Below are positions 46,561 through 59,488 of a DNA stretch of 64,000 nt, in pieces. Both the position numbers and the translations under genes were made by a program. The notes under the pieces are model-generated. The model saw only the letters and a list, made by a program, of their open reading frames with translations. It had not been told where the DNA came from and ran no database searches. The stretch's first letter is position 1, and every line of letters begins with the position of its first letter. This stretch comes from Paracyclopina nana. Lineage: Eukaryota > Arthropoda > Copepoda > Cyclopoida > Cyclopettidae. Location of the stretch: positions 4,278,001 to 4,342,000 of the forward strand of contig JAGUCH010000001.1 of NCBI GenBank assembly GCA_019096065.1, in the 5' to 3' direction.

Positions 46561-48262
46561 TTCATTTTGAGGTGCTTGAACTCGCGACGGTCGAGAGGGG
46601 GCCCCTTTTTACTCTCTCGTCGCGCATTCGATGAAGTCTAGTGCATTTTCCGTGGGATTTTGCAATGATGAGGGCATCAACCTTTGGAGCTGCGCTCGTC
46701 GCTCTTGCGGATATGCGTGGCCAGCGACGCGGTGGGCACGCTGGCATGTCAAGATACAAATTTTGCACAGTCTAGACGCCATCTTTTGGTTTTTGCGCAG
46801 TCATCGCATCACCCGAAGCCGCGGCCTTCAAAGTGGAGTTTCAACCTTTTTCCATATGCCAAATATGCCAAATAATGGGTGAGCCGATTGTGCGCAAAAA
46901 TGGTCCGCACATCATCGTGGCGCACTAAAATGTGGGCCCATGATGCGTGCATTGGAGAGTCAAAGCCCCCGAGGCGCGTGCGTTGCAGACGTATGCCATT
47001 AAAAAAGCATCAAGACGCGTCAATTGTTCAACAATCTGGATCATGACGAAGATGAAAAAATGCATTGGAAACGTCAAACGATGAAGCTAGCCGTAAGCCG
47101 CACGAAAATGAGACGTTACGGTTGTCATAGACGCAGACGCCTCCCAAGTCCTAACTAGGTGCCAACTTATCGCGTCCCATCTTGCGTTTGCACGGGGTCT
47201 GCCGGGTTTCCGGTTCCACAGCCTCAAAAAAAAGGGAAGGGGGAGCACTATGTAACGTCGCTCGCCAGGTGAGAGCCGATGTCGACATCATCGTCTAGAC
47301 GGACGAGCAGTTTATTTTTAGTGGCACATTCACGGGGCCGATTGGCGACCGCCCCCTTTTTTTTCAAGCTTTCCACGATTTTTGAACGGCGAAGCTTCTT
47401 TGCAGCTTTGCTGCAGCAGCCACCTGATGCACTTGAAAATGAGCGCAAGTTTTGGGGAACGCTTCTCCCAGCGTGCGGCTATTAGCTCGGTTCAACCGTC
47501 CTTTGCCCGAATTCAGGGTCAACCCCTTTTTTGGTTACTGCGCGGCACGTAGCGCTTTGGCGTTGCATAATTTTCGGCCGGTGCATTTGCATTTCCATTG
47601 AACTCGCATCTCCCTTCATTAAGAGTGCAGCGTGCTTCCAACTGCAAATTCCGCATTGAAAATTCGAAATTCCCCCACCAGCAGCGGGATCCCCTTCAAG
47701 CTTCAAGGGATTGTTTATGAGTCTGGCACGTTGGCCGGGCTCATCTGCCGTCATCCCTTTTCCGACGTCATAAAGCATTCTTTCGCCGTCTCGCCAAAAA
47801 GTATTGACGTTTTAATACCCTCGCTTTCCCATGTCGTTTAAAAAGATGGGACGATCGAGCATCTGCCGTCCATTTTATCGGCGGCGACGCTGGCGACATC
47901 TAGCGGACTTGATTCTACGCCGCGCGAGTTGGGGCGAAGACGCGATGAGAGTTCATCAACGTGGCTGGCCATAACCAATAACGAGGCAGACGTCTGAGAT
48001 TCGAAAGGAAAAAAAGGGGTGAGCTTGCCACATAGGAGCGTTGTCTGACTTCCTAGCTTCAGTTTAACCCCTTCGCGACCCCCTGCCTCACACGCTTAAA
48101 TGTGTAACGTCCGAGCGGGTATATGTTAAGCACTTTGGGACAAAAATCTCCGATTTTTAGGATGCGTTCGCATTTGGAATGGAAGAGACGATCAAAAGGG
48201 TACTCTTCTGGCCTCTACGACGCGTCTCTCCATGATAGATATATACTATAGTGCATACACTG
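46561..48262. other. No supported gene
   Basis: CG-rich spacer upstream of the receptor gene. Open frames such as 46631-46882 have no features. Confidence 0.4.
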
Positions 48263-48269
48263 TATAAAG
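48263..48269 (+). promoter_or_regulatory. TATA-box candidate for the receptor gene
   Basis: TATAAAG in an otherwise GC-richer setting, about 250 nt before the chosen ATG. A start of transcription about 30 nt downstream would give a 5' leader of roughly 220 nt. Confidence 0.35.
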
Positions 48270-48514
48270 TCTATATAGCATGTATGTAGTCTGCGCGAGA
48301 CGTCTGGTTTGTGAGGAAAGCGCCGCGTACGTCCTCGATCCGCGCCGCCGCCGTCTGCTCCTCCACCGGCGGCGTGAACGACGACGACTCCAAATGTCAG
48401 TCGCGTTTCCACTGCTGCACGTTCGCCAACCACGACTGGCCTCAGTACACGAGTGCGGCATCAAGACACGGCCTCAAAATTTTGCCTCTCTTGGGCCTCG
48501 TCCTCCCGGCCTCC

Positions 48515-49903
48515 ATGGAGGAGGTTCCCACGCCTCCCCAGTCGCCGCCCCCGGCCCCCGGCCCGCCAGAGGTGGCCGAGGCCACCACGCTGGCCGGATG
48601 GGTCTGGATCGTCCTCTTCGGTTCCGTCATGGCCCTCGCGACGGCCTCGAACGGCCTCCTCGCGGCCGCCGTCCTCCTCAAGCGGAAAAAGAGGAACGTG
48701 GTGTACGCGCTGCTCCTACTGCTCTTCGTGGTCAACCTCGCAGACTACGGCCTCCTCGTGTTCGACTTCAGCCTCGGCCTCGAGCATACCTACCCTCACG
48801 GCCAAACGGCCTGCAAGGTCTACCAGACGGTCGCCAAGGTGAACCCCGTGCTGCAGGCCTCCATTGTGGTCGTTCTGGTGTACCACGCGGCCTCCACCTA
48901 TGCGGGTCGAGGCTGCGGCAGCCAGCCTCAGGGCAGGTCGATGGTGTCCATTTTACTGGGCCTGGCCGCCCTGTACGCCGGCCTCGCCGTGGCGCCCGCC
49001 GAGCTGGCCTCGCTCGTGGTGGAGAAGGACAAAGTGTACTGTGAAATCGAGATCAGTGGAGGCCGTCAAACGGACATCTCCATCTTCTACTTGATCTACT
49101 CTGCGCTGATGCCGTATTGGCTACCGCTACTCGTAAGAATTGCGAGGGTCACGGCTGCCAATCAGAGTTTGTACTCCATCAATTCTCCCATTTTTCAGGT
49201 CTGCGTGATTCCCATGCTGAGGCTGTCGAGAGTCAGACATGGAGAAAAGTTTCCCGAGGTCGGAGTCGTCCTCGCTACCGTCTCGTCTTTCTTCGTCTTC
49301 AACTCGATGCACGGTTGCGTCGTGCTAATCAGGCACTCCATGGATGCAGTGGGCATCAGCCTCGACCAACACCACTCGTGGATGATCAAGGTGAGCGAAG
49401 CCTAATTAGAGCGAAATTTCGTGTGGCCCCCAATTATAACAGCTTGGCCAGAACTCGTTTTTCAAAGATCGTTTGCTTCATGATGATCGCGTTTTAATTG
49501 CATTCCGAAATTCGAGGTGCAGATGCAAATGCGACGCATTTAAAAATTGTAGGCGTATATTGCATGCCCACAAAGCGCTAATTTATGGCATATATTTAGT
49601 AGCATTACGCGAATCAGTTCATGATTCCGGATTCGCATTTTGCAGGTCGCCCAATCGCTCCTGATGCTCGTGGCCTACTTTTGGCATGTCGTTCGACCCA
49701 TTTTGGCCATCATGATGGATGCCGACCTCAAAGTGCTAGGCTGCTGCGCCCCAGCCTACGATCTCGTGGAAGGAGAGGCAAGAGAGAAAAAAAATAATAG
49801 TCAACCCCTTAAAGTGTTATTACCCGATAACGGAGAATCCGGAACATCATCCGAGGCCGAGCGCCTCCAGCCTTCTCGTGATCCATCGCATTCGACTGTC
49901 TAA
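48515..49903 (+). CDS. Orphan seven-transmembrane receptor, class A GPCR-like
   Basis: Three exons: 48515-49132, 49199-49390, 49646-49903, all phase 0, giving 355 aa. The first intron is only 66 nt and read-through would also be open, but splicing gives a proper TM5 (MPYWLPLLVCVIPMLRL). After a Pro-rich N-terminus come seven hydrophobic spans at about 27-55 (with the SNG Asn), 61-85 (LAD Asp), 100-125, 143-165, 187-213, 226-250 and 265-292. Cys100 at the top of TM3 and Cys176 in loop 2 can form the usual disulphide. DRY is absent (VYHAAS) and NPxxY is replaced by VRPILA, which is unusual for class A. A CC pair at about 303 could be palmitoylated and the tail is Glu/Ser-rich. The ligand is unknown. 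Start chosen at the first ATG; upstream open sequence lacks one. AATAAA at 50298. Confidence 0.8.
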
Positions 49904-49991
49904 TCCAGATTGCATTATATTCCACGTACGAATCCATTCAGATAAAACTAATTATTATATGCTACCACTATACAGTTAGGAAATGTGTACC

Positions 49992-50280
49992 CGCCCAACC
50001 AGAAATTCTGGGCCCTCATACGGCAAAAAAATCCTCAGTGAAACTTATACGTTTTATCAACATAGAGTTCTAGTCGTTATGTAACATTAACTGCCTTGAC
50101 ACCTAGGTAAAATCGAAAATACAAATTTTCCGTGTCACATTCGATTTTTCTCAAATTTTTTTCATAGGTGGTACGGAAGTTAATGTTACATAACGACATA
50201 AACTCAACCTGGGTAAAACGAAGGAGTGCTAACACGTTGAAATAACTTTCAGAAAACTTGGGAAAATTTCTGGTTGGGCG
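49992..50280. mobile_element. Nested inverted-repeat MITE with CGCCCAACCAGA termini
   Basis: Outer inverted repeat CGCCCAACCAGAAATT (49992-50007) and its inverse (50265-50280). An inner one, GTCGTTATGTAACATTAACT, lies at 50073-50092 and inverted at 50178-50197. It sits in the 3' flank of the receptor gene, and the AATAAA at 50298 lies just outside it. The CCCAACCAGA core is shared with the 2.2-kb element at 29293. No target duplication seen. Confidence 0.75.
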
Positions 50281-50303
50281 TATTAGACGAAATTTTGAAT
50301 AAA

Positions 50304-52910
50304 GCCTTCAGACTGTTTTAGCTTTTTTTTTCTTAACACAAGTGTGTTTTTTCGAGTCTGCTCGCAATAATAAATAGCATTTGCTACTTTTTGCAAACTG
50401 AACTGTGAGTATGACCTTAGCATATCCGGACTGTTCCGGAAGCCGTGGAAAAAAGGTTATATTTGTATGAAGGGAGAAAAGTGAAAAATGCTCTTTTTTG
50501 TGTGTGTGTCTGGATTATGTGAAGAATTGCAATCCAGTCAGCAAAAATCGGCTGCTGCGTGAGACACGGCACGCTAGATTTGCCACTGTGCGCATATACA
50601 TCCTTACAACGCAAAACTGTACAGCTTTTTGCAATAACTGCACTTGGGGTAATCTTTGCCCTACAAGCCTTGAAACTTTCACTATAGTCATTAAGTTGTT
50701 TTTTCGTGCATCTCACCCAATGTGATGGCACCAAGGCTTGCACTTTTCACCCCCTCTCGTACTGGCGGACTTTTGGCGTGACCTACATTCACAACGCGTA
50801 TGCGCTATGTGGATTGCGAAAATGACACGCGCTCTCTGCTTGCCGAATTTTGCAAGCTGGACTGACGTGCACTTGGGGGAGAATCGAGGTCAAAAGCCCA
50901 ACCCATTAATACAAGCTGCAAAGTTTGCAAAACGGTCATTTTGCAGCTTGAGTGTACAAAACCACTAGCATACAGCTAGTATTTTTGCAAAAAAAGTAGA
51001 AAGTTGTACCGGTAACGGGCATTTTTAATGGGAGCTCTGTGGTCTATCGCATTCAATTCGCAACGTGGAAACATGCAATAAGTAGACAGAGCAGAAGAAA
51101 TAAGTGGGAAAATATCCACAGTGCATGTCAAATTAATGCGCCCTTTCTTCTGCGGTTGCTAGGGCAAAAAACCTCAGAACTCTGACCGAATTAGTCTTGA
51201 AGGGTGCGAAACGGGATTTTATATTCGCCGAGCCAAAACGAGCCGCTAGTGTTTGGTGAATTCTTGCACATTTGATAAATGCCATCGTGTCATCAAGCCC
51301 AGCATGCACATGGTTTTTAATTACTCTTTTGTTCTCTCAGTGGAGGCTTCTAGATTTGCATTTTATACAAGCTCCTTTCGCACAAAGGTCTTTGTCCACT
51401 TGAATAGATCACTAAAGTGTGTGCATATATACCCTTCCCCGAAAGCTTGCATTGATTCGCCGAAAAAATGCTGAAATCAAACGTCTCTCAAAAGGCTGCT
51501 AATCTGAATTTTCAGCATTCGACGCGCAGGTGAATGAAGCTAAAAGCGTGTACATGTTTCGCACACAACTTGTATGTTTGTGTAAAATTCCCCGCGGAGA
51601 TCTTGTCATAAAAATTACAGGCTAGATTCGCATTTGTACGAGGGAAAATATCTTTTTGCGCGCAGTTGAATCCGCTAATAATAATAGCAGAAATGTATGC
51701 ATACAAGTTTTCGACTCTCTAATTAAAGTCGCATAGCGCACGGTATTTCAGCTAGGCGGAGCAACTTAATAAAGAGGCCTACTGTTTTCAGCTGTATATC
51801 CTCCTCGTACGAACTTTGTGAAAATGCAGCCTCAGGAAGGGCCTACCACATAATCTTCCAAGAATTCAAATATAGCTCCAATTTATAAATTATAAGCTAT
51901 AGTAACAAGCTAAAAGCATTTGTACTTTTCGCAGCGCGCAATTATCATCACGATTTGGTCGCAAAATTACAAGACTATTACTATTCAACTTATATAATAT
52001 TATGGTCGTAAGCTGGGCGTGTGTCCACTTGATCGCCAGTGCAAAACTGCCATTTTACGACAAGGCAATTAAAATACCTCCGAAAAAAGCCAACGCTACT
52101 CTGCACATTTTCGGCATTCAAAAATTGCCTACCTTGGTGCCAAAATCATCGTTTCTCACGATGACGACAACGACGACTTGTTCCTCACGTTTGCATGCTT
52201 CGCCCACGTTATTAGTGTTCAAATTCGCAGAGGATTTTGATAGTCGATGGCACAATTTTCGCACACTTTTCCGCAACACGAAGGAGCGTTTCAAATTTTC
52301 CATGATTTTGAGCGTTACTTGCTCAAGAGAAACTTGGCTGCAACTGGCTCCCTGCAAATTGGACTAGTGCAGAAATATGCTGGAGTCAATTTGATCTTCC
52401 GGCCAATATTTGTTCAACTGTTTGGTAAATTGACACCCAGATTTAGCACTGGTGGCTACTATTGCAATAATTAAAGGTGAGTAGTTGTGAACAACGACAG
52501 GGGAGGGTAGCAACTGGATTTCCAGCTCACTACTTAGCGAGCTAGCGCAACTGGTCAATCTTCATTTTGTTTTTCACTCAATTTTCCTAAGTACCTATGC
52601 GGGTGTCGCAAAGCAGGCTCTCGCCAAAAGACGCCACAACAATATTTTCCAGTCGAAAAATCTACATTTTCCCCAGGAAGCACATGCAAATTCCACAGCA
52701 TTTCTTGGAAATCCCCTCAATTAGGTCGGCGAATTCTTTTTACTGCCGTAAATGTTGCACAAACTATTGGCAAACTTCGCGGAAATGCCACTTGATTAGC
52801 GATCTGAAAAATATAGTTTGCGTGCCAAAAGGGAAATCTTAATGGAAAATCTAAATTTCTCGTGAAAGAGCCTGGACTATGTGTACTCTCCTTTGGAAAA
52901 CATGAGGCAA
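50304..52910. other. No gene seen
   Basis: AT-rich spacer between the receptor gene and the Ser-rich protein gene. Frames of up to 121 codons (52002-52367, plus) have no features. An AATAAA for the minus-strand gene lies at its right edge (52911-52916, read on the minus strand). Confidence 0.45.
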
Positions 52911-52970
52911 TTTATTTGCTCAGCGCAGCAGCCGCTAGCTGCTGCAGTAGTTCTGTCACAATGAGGCAGG

Positions 52971-53858
52971 TTAAAATCTAAATCCACTTGACGATGAATA
53001 AGTTGAGTACGATGAGGATGAGACGCTGTATGAGGAAGAGGTCGCTTCAGTTGAAGAGCTTTCAGGCTGCTGGGCATAAGATCCCAAAGACTTTTTCGAG
53101 TTCAATTTGTAGGTTCCCTTAGGCTGTATGCTTACTCCAGTCTTGGTAATCTCTCTGTCCAAAGTCGGCTTTTGAGCCCCAAAACTCGACTTTGGCACCA
53201 CCCCTATCTGTGCCAAGGAGTAAATACATAAAACTCTCTGGCTATCTTGAAACAGATTTGCGCTTATTTACCGGCGAATTAGCGTTGTTGTCCCTGTTGC
53301 TCTGCAGTTGTTTCACTTTGCTTCCAGATATGAGAGAGTCTAGGGTGGACCTCACCTCCTTTTTGAGATTCTGCAAAAAGATTGCATAGTCCTATATCTT
53401 AAGCACAGTGCGTAAAAAATGTCTGCTTTGTGCAAACATTAGCCAAAGGATCATATTTTTATCGCTGCGTTTTAGCAACAATTTCGCTTGACCTTGGGAC
53501 AAAATGACGAGCATGATTTTGAAGAAAAGCTTGTTGCTCGCCCTCGTACAGAAAAAAAGAAACAACTCACTTTGTGCTGATCTGAAGTGTATTTTTTCAC
53601 CTCTTCAACTTCATTGCGATCGATCTCAGGTGGCTTCCAAATGTTCGCATCCTTCTCTCTGTGCATGACCATTTTCCGTTCAATATCAATGCCAATCGTG
53701 CCTGCGATCAATCAAAATCCAGATGAAGGTGGAAAAGCAGCAATTTGCAACTCAATTGAACTATTACCTGTGGTAACTCTTCCTTTTTTACGACTCTCTT
53801 TTCGTCCTTGTCCATATGAGTGCTCATTGTCACTCACATCCACAACTTCGGGTGCCAT
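52971..53858 (-). CDS. Uncharacterised 185-aa protein with Ser/Tyr-rich tail
   Basis: Four exons with clean splice signals: 53858-53768, 53701-53571, 53370-53272 and 53207-52971; phases match and give 185 aa. The start ATG follows directly on a TTTTTCAG acceptor, so there is probably a 5' leader exon upstream, or the coding part extends further. The N-terminal part is charged (GQGRKESRKKGR), the middle reads DIERKMVMHREKDANIWKPP then EIDRNEVEEVKKYTSDQHK and a helical LKKEVRSTLDSLISGSKV, and the tail is almost all Ser, Tyr and Thr, ending SGFRF. No signal peptide or membrane span. Its function is not recognised; the layout would fit a structural or filament-associated protein, but that is a guess. 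A poly(A) signal lies at 52916-52911. Confidence 0.75.
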
Positions 53859-54645
53859 CTGAAAAACCAAGTCTTGGTGCTTGGTTTCTTCTTTATTGTG
53901 GTACCCATAATTAGGCAGCGGCATGTCTACCCAAGAATCGGCCAAGAAAAACGACCATATGTGACCCCTCGAGTTGAGGAACTGAATCAGTCGATGTGCC
54001 AAGGATGGCCAACCTACACATTTTACTTACTAAAAGGCTTCGCCCATGCATCCTGGCAAACAAGCACACAGGGGCTAAATTACGCAAATGCGTACTCTGA
54101 TAACACCCCACATACTAACCAAGGTTCTTTTTGAGGGTTTACTAGGGTATGAACAGCCAACTGTGGAATTATGTAGCATTCCACGCCGCATTCGTCGCGT
54201 GCTCATATATGGTAATGGCTCGTAAGTTCACTTTTTGCCAAACAAGGAGCCGATTGTTTTTATAGCCATCTCCCTTAGTTATTACGTTAGCAAGGCGAAT
54301 AAAGCGCTCAGAGGAGGCAGTGCCATTTTTGATTCAGGTGTTTATGTATTTCATAGAATACAATGCTGTTGAAATATACGACAAGACAATTAATAGCTGA
54401 TCAACTAGCAATAATCGAGTGAGAACTTAAAAAGAAAGCACGTAAAAAAACAGAAGTTACGGGAAAAGTATTAGCGTGCTTGATTTGAATCCATTAGCGA
54501 CCATAACTTCGTTTTCTAAATAGATAACTGTATCTTTGTACACAACAATTCATTGTATATAGCAATAATAATAGATTCCTTTAATATGGCCTGATTGGAG
54601 CTGCTGACGTAAGAGACGACTTAGTAATACTTGCCAATCATAATT
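53859..54645. other. Spacer with possible 5' exon of the 185-aa gene
   Basis: Between the minus-strand 185-aa gene and the 3' end of SMAD4. A 5' leader exon for the former is expected here or within the SMAD4 tail region, but I could not identify it. Confidence 0.35.
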
Positions 54646-57397
<2,752 letters not shown>

Positions 57398-57841
57398 ATG
57401 GCGGGAGCTTTAACAGATATAGGCGTTGTCACCGCAACAGAGGAGAACGCAGCTGAGCTTCAGTTTCCCAAAGAATTTGAATCACAGGAGACAAAAACCT
57501 TGCTCATTTCTGAAGTGCACATTCTGCTTGAGCATCGTAAACAACAGAATGAGAATGCAGAGGAGGAACAAGAGTTCTCAGAAGTCTTCATGAAAACCTC
57601 AAATTACACCCAACGATTTGCAAAGTTCAAAAACATGGATAACATTGCCAGTGTTCGCCAGCTCTTGACCAACAAGAAAATCCACAAGTTTGAAATGGCC
57701 CAGCTGGCCAATTTGTGTCCTGAAACGCCAGAAGAGGCCAAAAGCTTAATCCCCAGCCTTGAAGCGGAAGGCAGGTTTACCGATGAGGAACTCGCTACAA
57801 TTCTTGATGATATCCAAACCAAGCGATCCTTCCAATATTAA
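57398..57841 (+). CDS. Rpb4: RNA polymerase II subunit RPB4
   Basis: Single exon, 147 aa, start at the ATG 57398 (a TTG three codons upstream is in frame but not a likely start). It forms the Rpb4/Rpb7 stalk of RNA polymerase II, which helps initiation and RNA binding. Conserved blocks are seen: [80 protein letters not shown] and the end [12 protein letters not shown], which is nearly invariant in animals. Length matches the family (about 142-147). The stop codon is followed after 4 nt by the GTDC1 ATG, and the stop itself forms part of an ATTAAA, a weak poly(A) signal. Confidence 0.97.
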   Translation: MAGALTDIGVVTATEENAAELQFPKEFESQETKTLLISEVHILLEHRKQQNENAEEEQEFSEVFMKTSNYTQRFAKFKNMDNIASVRQLLTNKKIHKFEMAQLANLCPETPEEAKSLIPSLEAEGRFTDEELATILDDIQTKRSFQY

Positions 57842-57845
57842 AGGG

Positions 57846-58934
57846 ATGAAGGTCCTTATTGTGGAGCCCTTCTATGGTGGCTCCCATAAACAGCTGATTG
57901 ACTATTTAAAGACTCTTTTTGAAGATTTTGAACTTGTTGTTCTGCCAGCCAAAAAGTGGCATTGGCGAGCCAGAACCTCTGCACTTTACTTATCTCAAGA
58001 AATTCCCAGGACTTGCGCTGATAATGACATTTTGTTTTGCTCATCAGTGTTGAACTTGAGTGAGCTGCTGTCTCTGAGACCAGACTTGGCAAGAATCCCC
58101 AAGAAAATTGTGTATTTCCATGAAAACCAGCTCATCTACCCTGTACGTGAGGTCAAGAATCGAGATTTCCAGTATGGCTACAACCAAATCCTCACAGCTC
58201 TAGTTGCTGATATTGTGCTCTTCAATTCACAATTCAACTTGAGTTCATTCTTAGAAAACATTGGGAGCTTTCTGAAGGTTCAGCCAGATTGCCGCCCAGA
58301 TGCCAGTGCAATCAAAGAAGGAATTCTGAAGAAATCTCAAGTTTTGCATTTCCCAATTCAATTGCCAAAGTTCAGAGAAGAATCAGCTCAGTCTCAATTT
58401 AGGCCTCTGCACATAGTGTGGCCTCATAGGTGGGAGCATGACAAGAACCCTGAGGCTTTCTTTGAAGCTCTTTACAAACTGAAAGAGACAGGTGAAAAGT
58501 TTCAAGTGTCGGTTCTCGGAGAAACTTTCGAAGAAGTTCCTGACATTTTTCACGAAGCACAGACCATTCTCAAAGAAGAAATATTGCATTTCGGATGGGT
58601 GGCCAGCAAGGAAGAGTACGTTCAAATTCTTTGCAAAGCCGACGTTGCTGTCTCGACAGCAAATCATGAATTCTTTGGTGTTGCCATGCTCGAGGCTGCT
58701 TCAGCAGGTTGTCTACCTCTTGTGCCAAGTCGCCTTGTTTATCCTGAAATTTATCCTCAAGACCCTTGTATCTACCGCACAGATCAGCAACTATTCAAGA
58801 AACTCCGTGCACTTTGTCAGAGGCCACATCTAGCCTCCCAACAGTGGACAAAAATGCTATCAAGTGAAGTATGCGATAAATTCTCTGCCGATGCTATGAA
58901 GCCGCTATTCATGCGGGTGTTTCAAAGCAAATAA
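57846..58934 (+). CDS. Gtdc1: GTDC1, tRNA-queuosine mannosyltransferase
   Basis: 362 aa in one exon. GTDC1 has been reported as the enzyme that adds mannose to queuosine in tRNA-Asp (QTMAN). The N-terminus MKVLIVEPFYGGSHKQLIDY with the GGSH block is the DUF3524 signature; VLPAKKWHWRARTSA and IVYFHENQLIYPV follow. The C-terminal GT-B half shows WPHRWEHDKNPE and the GT4-type donor-site block HEFFGVAMLEAASAGCLPLV (last conserved Glu). Human GTDC1 has about 458 aa, so this is a compact form. The frame extends 29 codons upstream into RPB4, but the ATG with the family start is at 57846. It has no space for its own promoter, so it may depend on RPB4 transcription. AATAAA overlaps the stop codon at 58930. 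Confidence 0.93.
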   Translation: MKVLIVEPFYGGSHKQLIDYLKTLFEDFELVVLPAKKWHWRARTSALYLSQEIPRTCADNDILFCSSVLNLSELLSLRPDLARIPKKIVYFHENQLIYPVREVKNRDFQYGYNQILTALVADIVLFNSQFNLSSFLENIGSFLKVQPDCRPDASAIKEGILKKSQVLHFPIQLPKFREESAQSQFRPLHIVWPHRWEHDKNPEAFFEALYKLKETGEKFQVSVLGETFEEVPDIFHEAQTILKEEILHFGWVASKEEYVQILCKADVAVSTANHEFFGVAMLEAASAGCLPLVPSRLVYPEIYPQDPCIYRTDQQLFKKLRALCQRPHLASQQWTKMLSSEVCDKFSADAMKPLFMRVFQSK

Positions 58935-59488
58935 AGATTAATATTAGAATAGCATTCTTCTGGTAAAAGGTGCTTTCTGCTTGAGGTACCATAGCGAATT
59001 GGCATTATGTAATCAAAGGCAAAATGATCACATGTGTTCATACCTTCCAAGAAAAATGTAGATTGCGATTGGTTCGGCTCACTTCCCTCTATTTTGTCAC
59101 TTAATTTCCACAACCAAGCTATTATTTTTCAGATGCATTGGAAGCATTATTTATTCATTATGTTTTCAATGGATATTAACCAGCACATATTAGCTCATTC
59201 TGTAAAACTAAAGGTTTTATTATGTGAAGCAACATGAAAACAGATTTTTTTAGCTTCACCTATTTCACATAGTTGAGCTATTGTAATGGGCTTGCAAAGA
59301 AAAGAGAAAATTGGATTGTGAGCTACACAAAAAAGGACAGTTTAACTTGAATCATCTTAGCATAATGATTGTATGATGCCATCATAATTTAGTATCTTTT
59401 GTAATTTTGTAATTGAAGTGCCAATGTTACGGTGCGCGTTTTACTTTTATACCAAATATCATGTATAGCTTCATCTGTTATTAGTGAA
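58935..59488. other. Tail-to-tail spacer of GTDC1 and SRP72
   Basis: AT-rich 3' flank shared by the two converging genes; no gene seen. Confidence 0.6.

Noticed and set aside
48280-49044. 254-aa plus-strand frame, Arg/Gly/Pro-rich
   Set aside because: It is an alternative frame of the receptor exon in GC-rich sequence.
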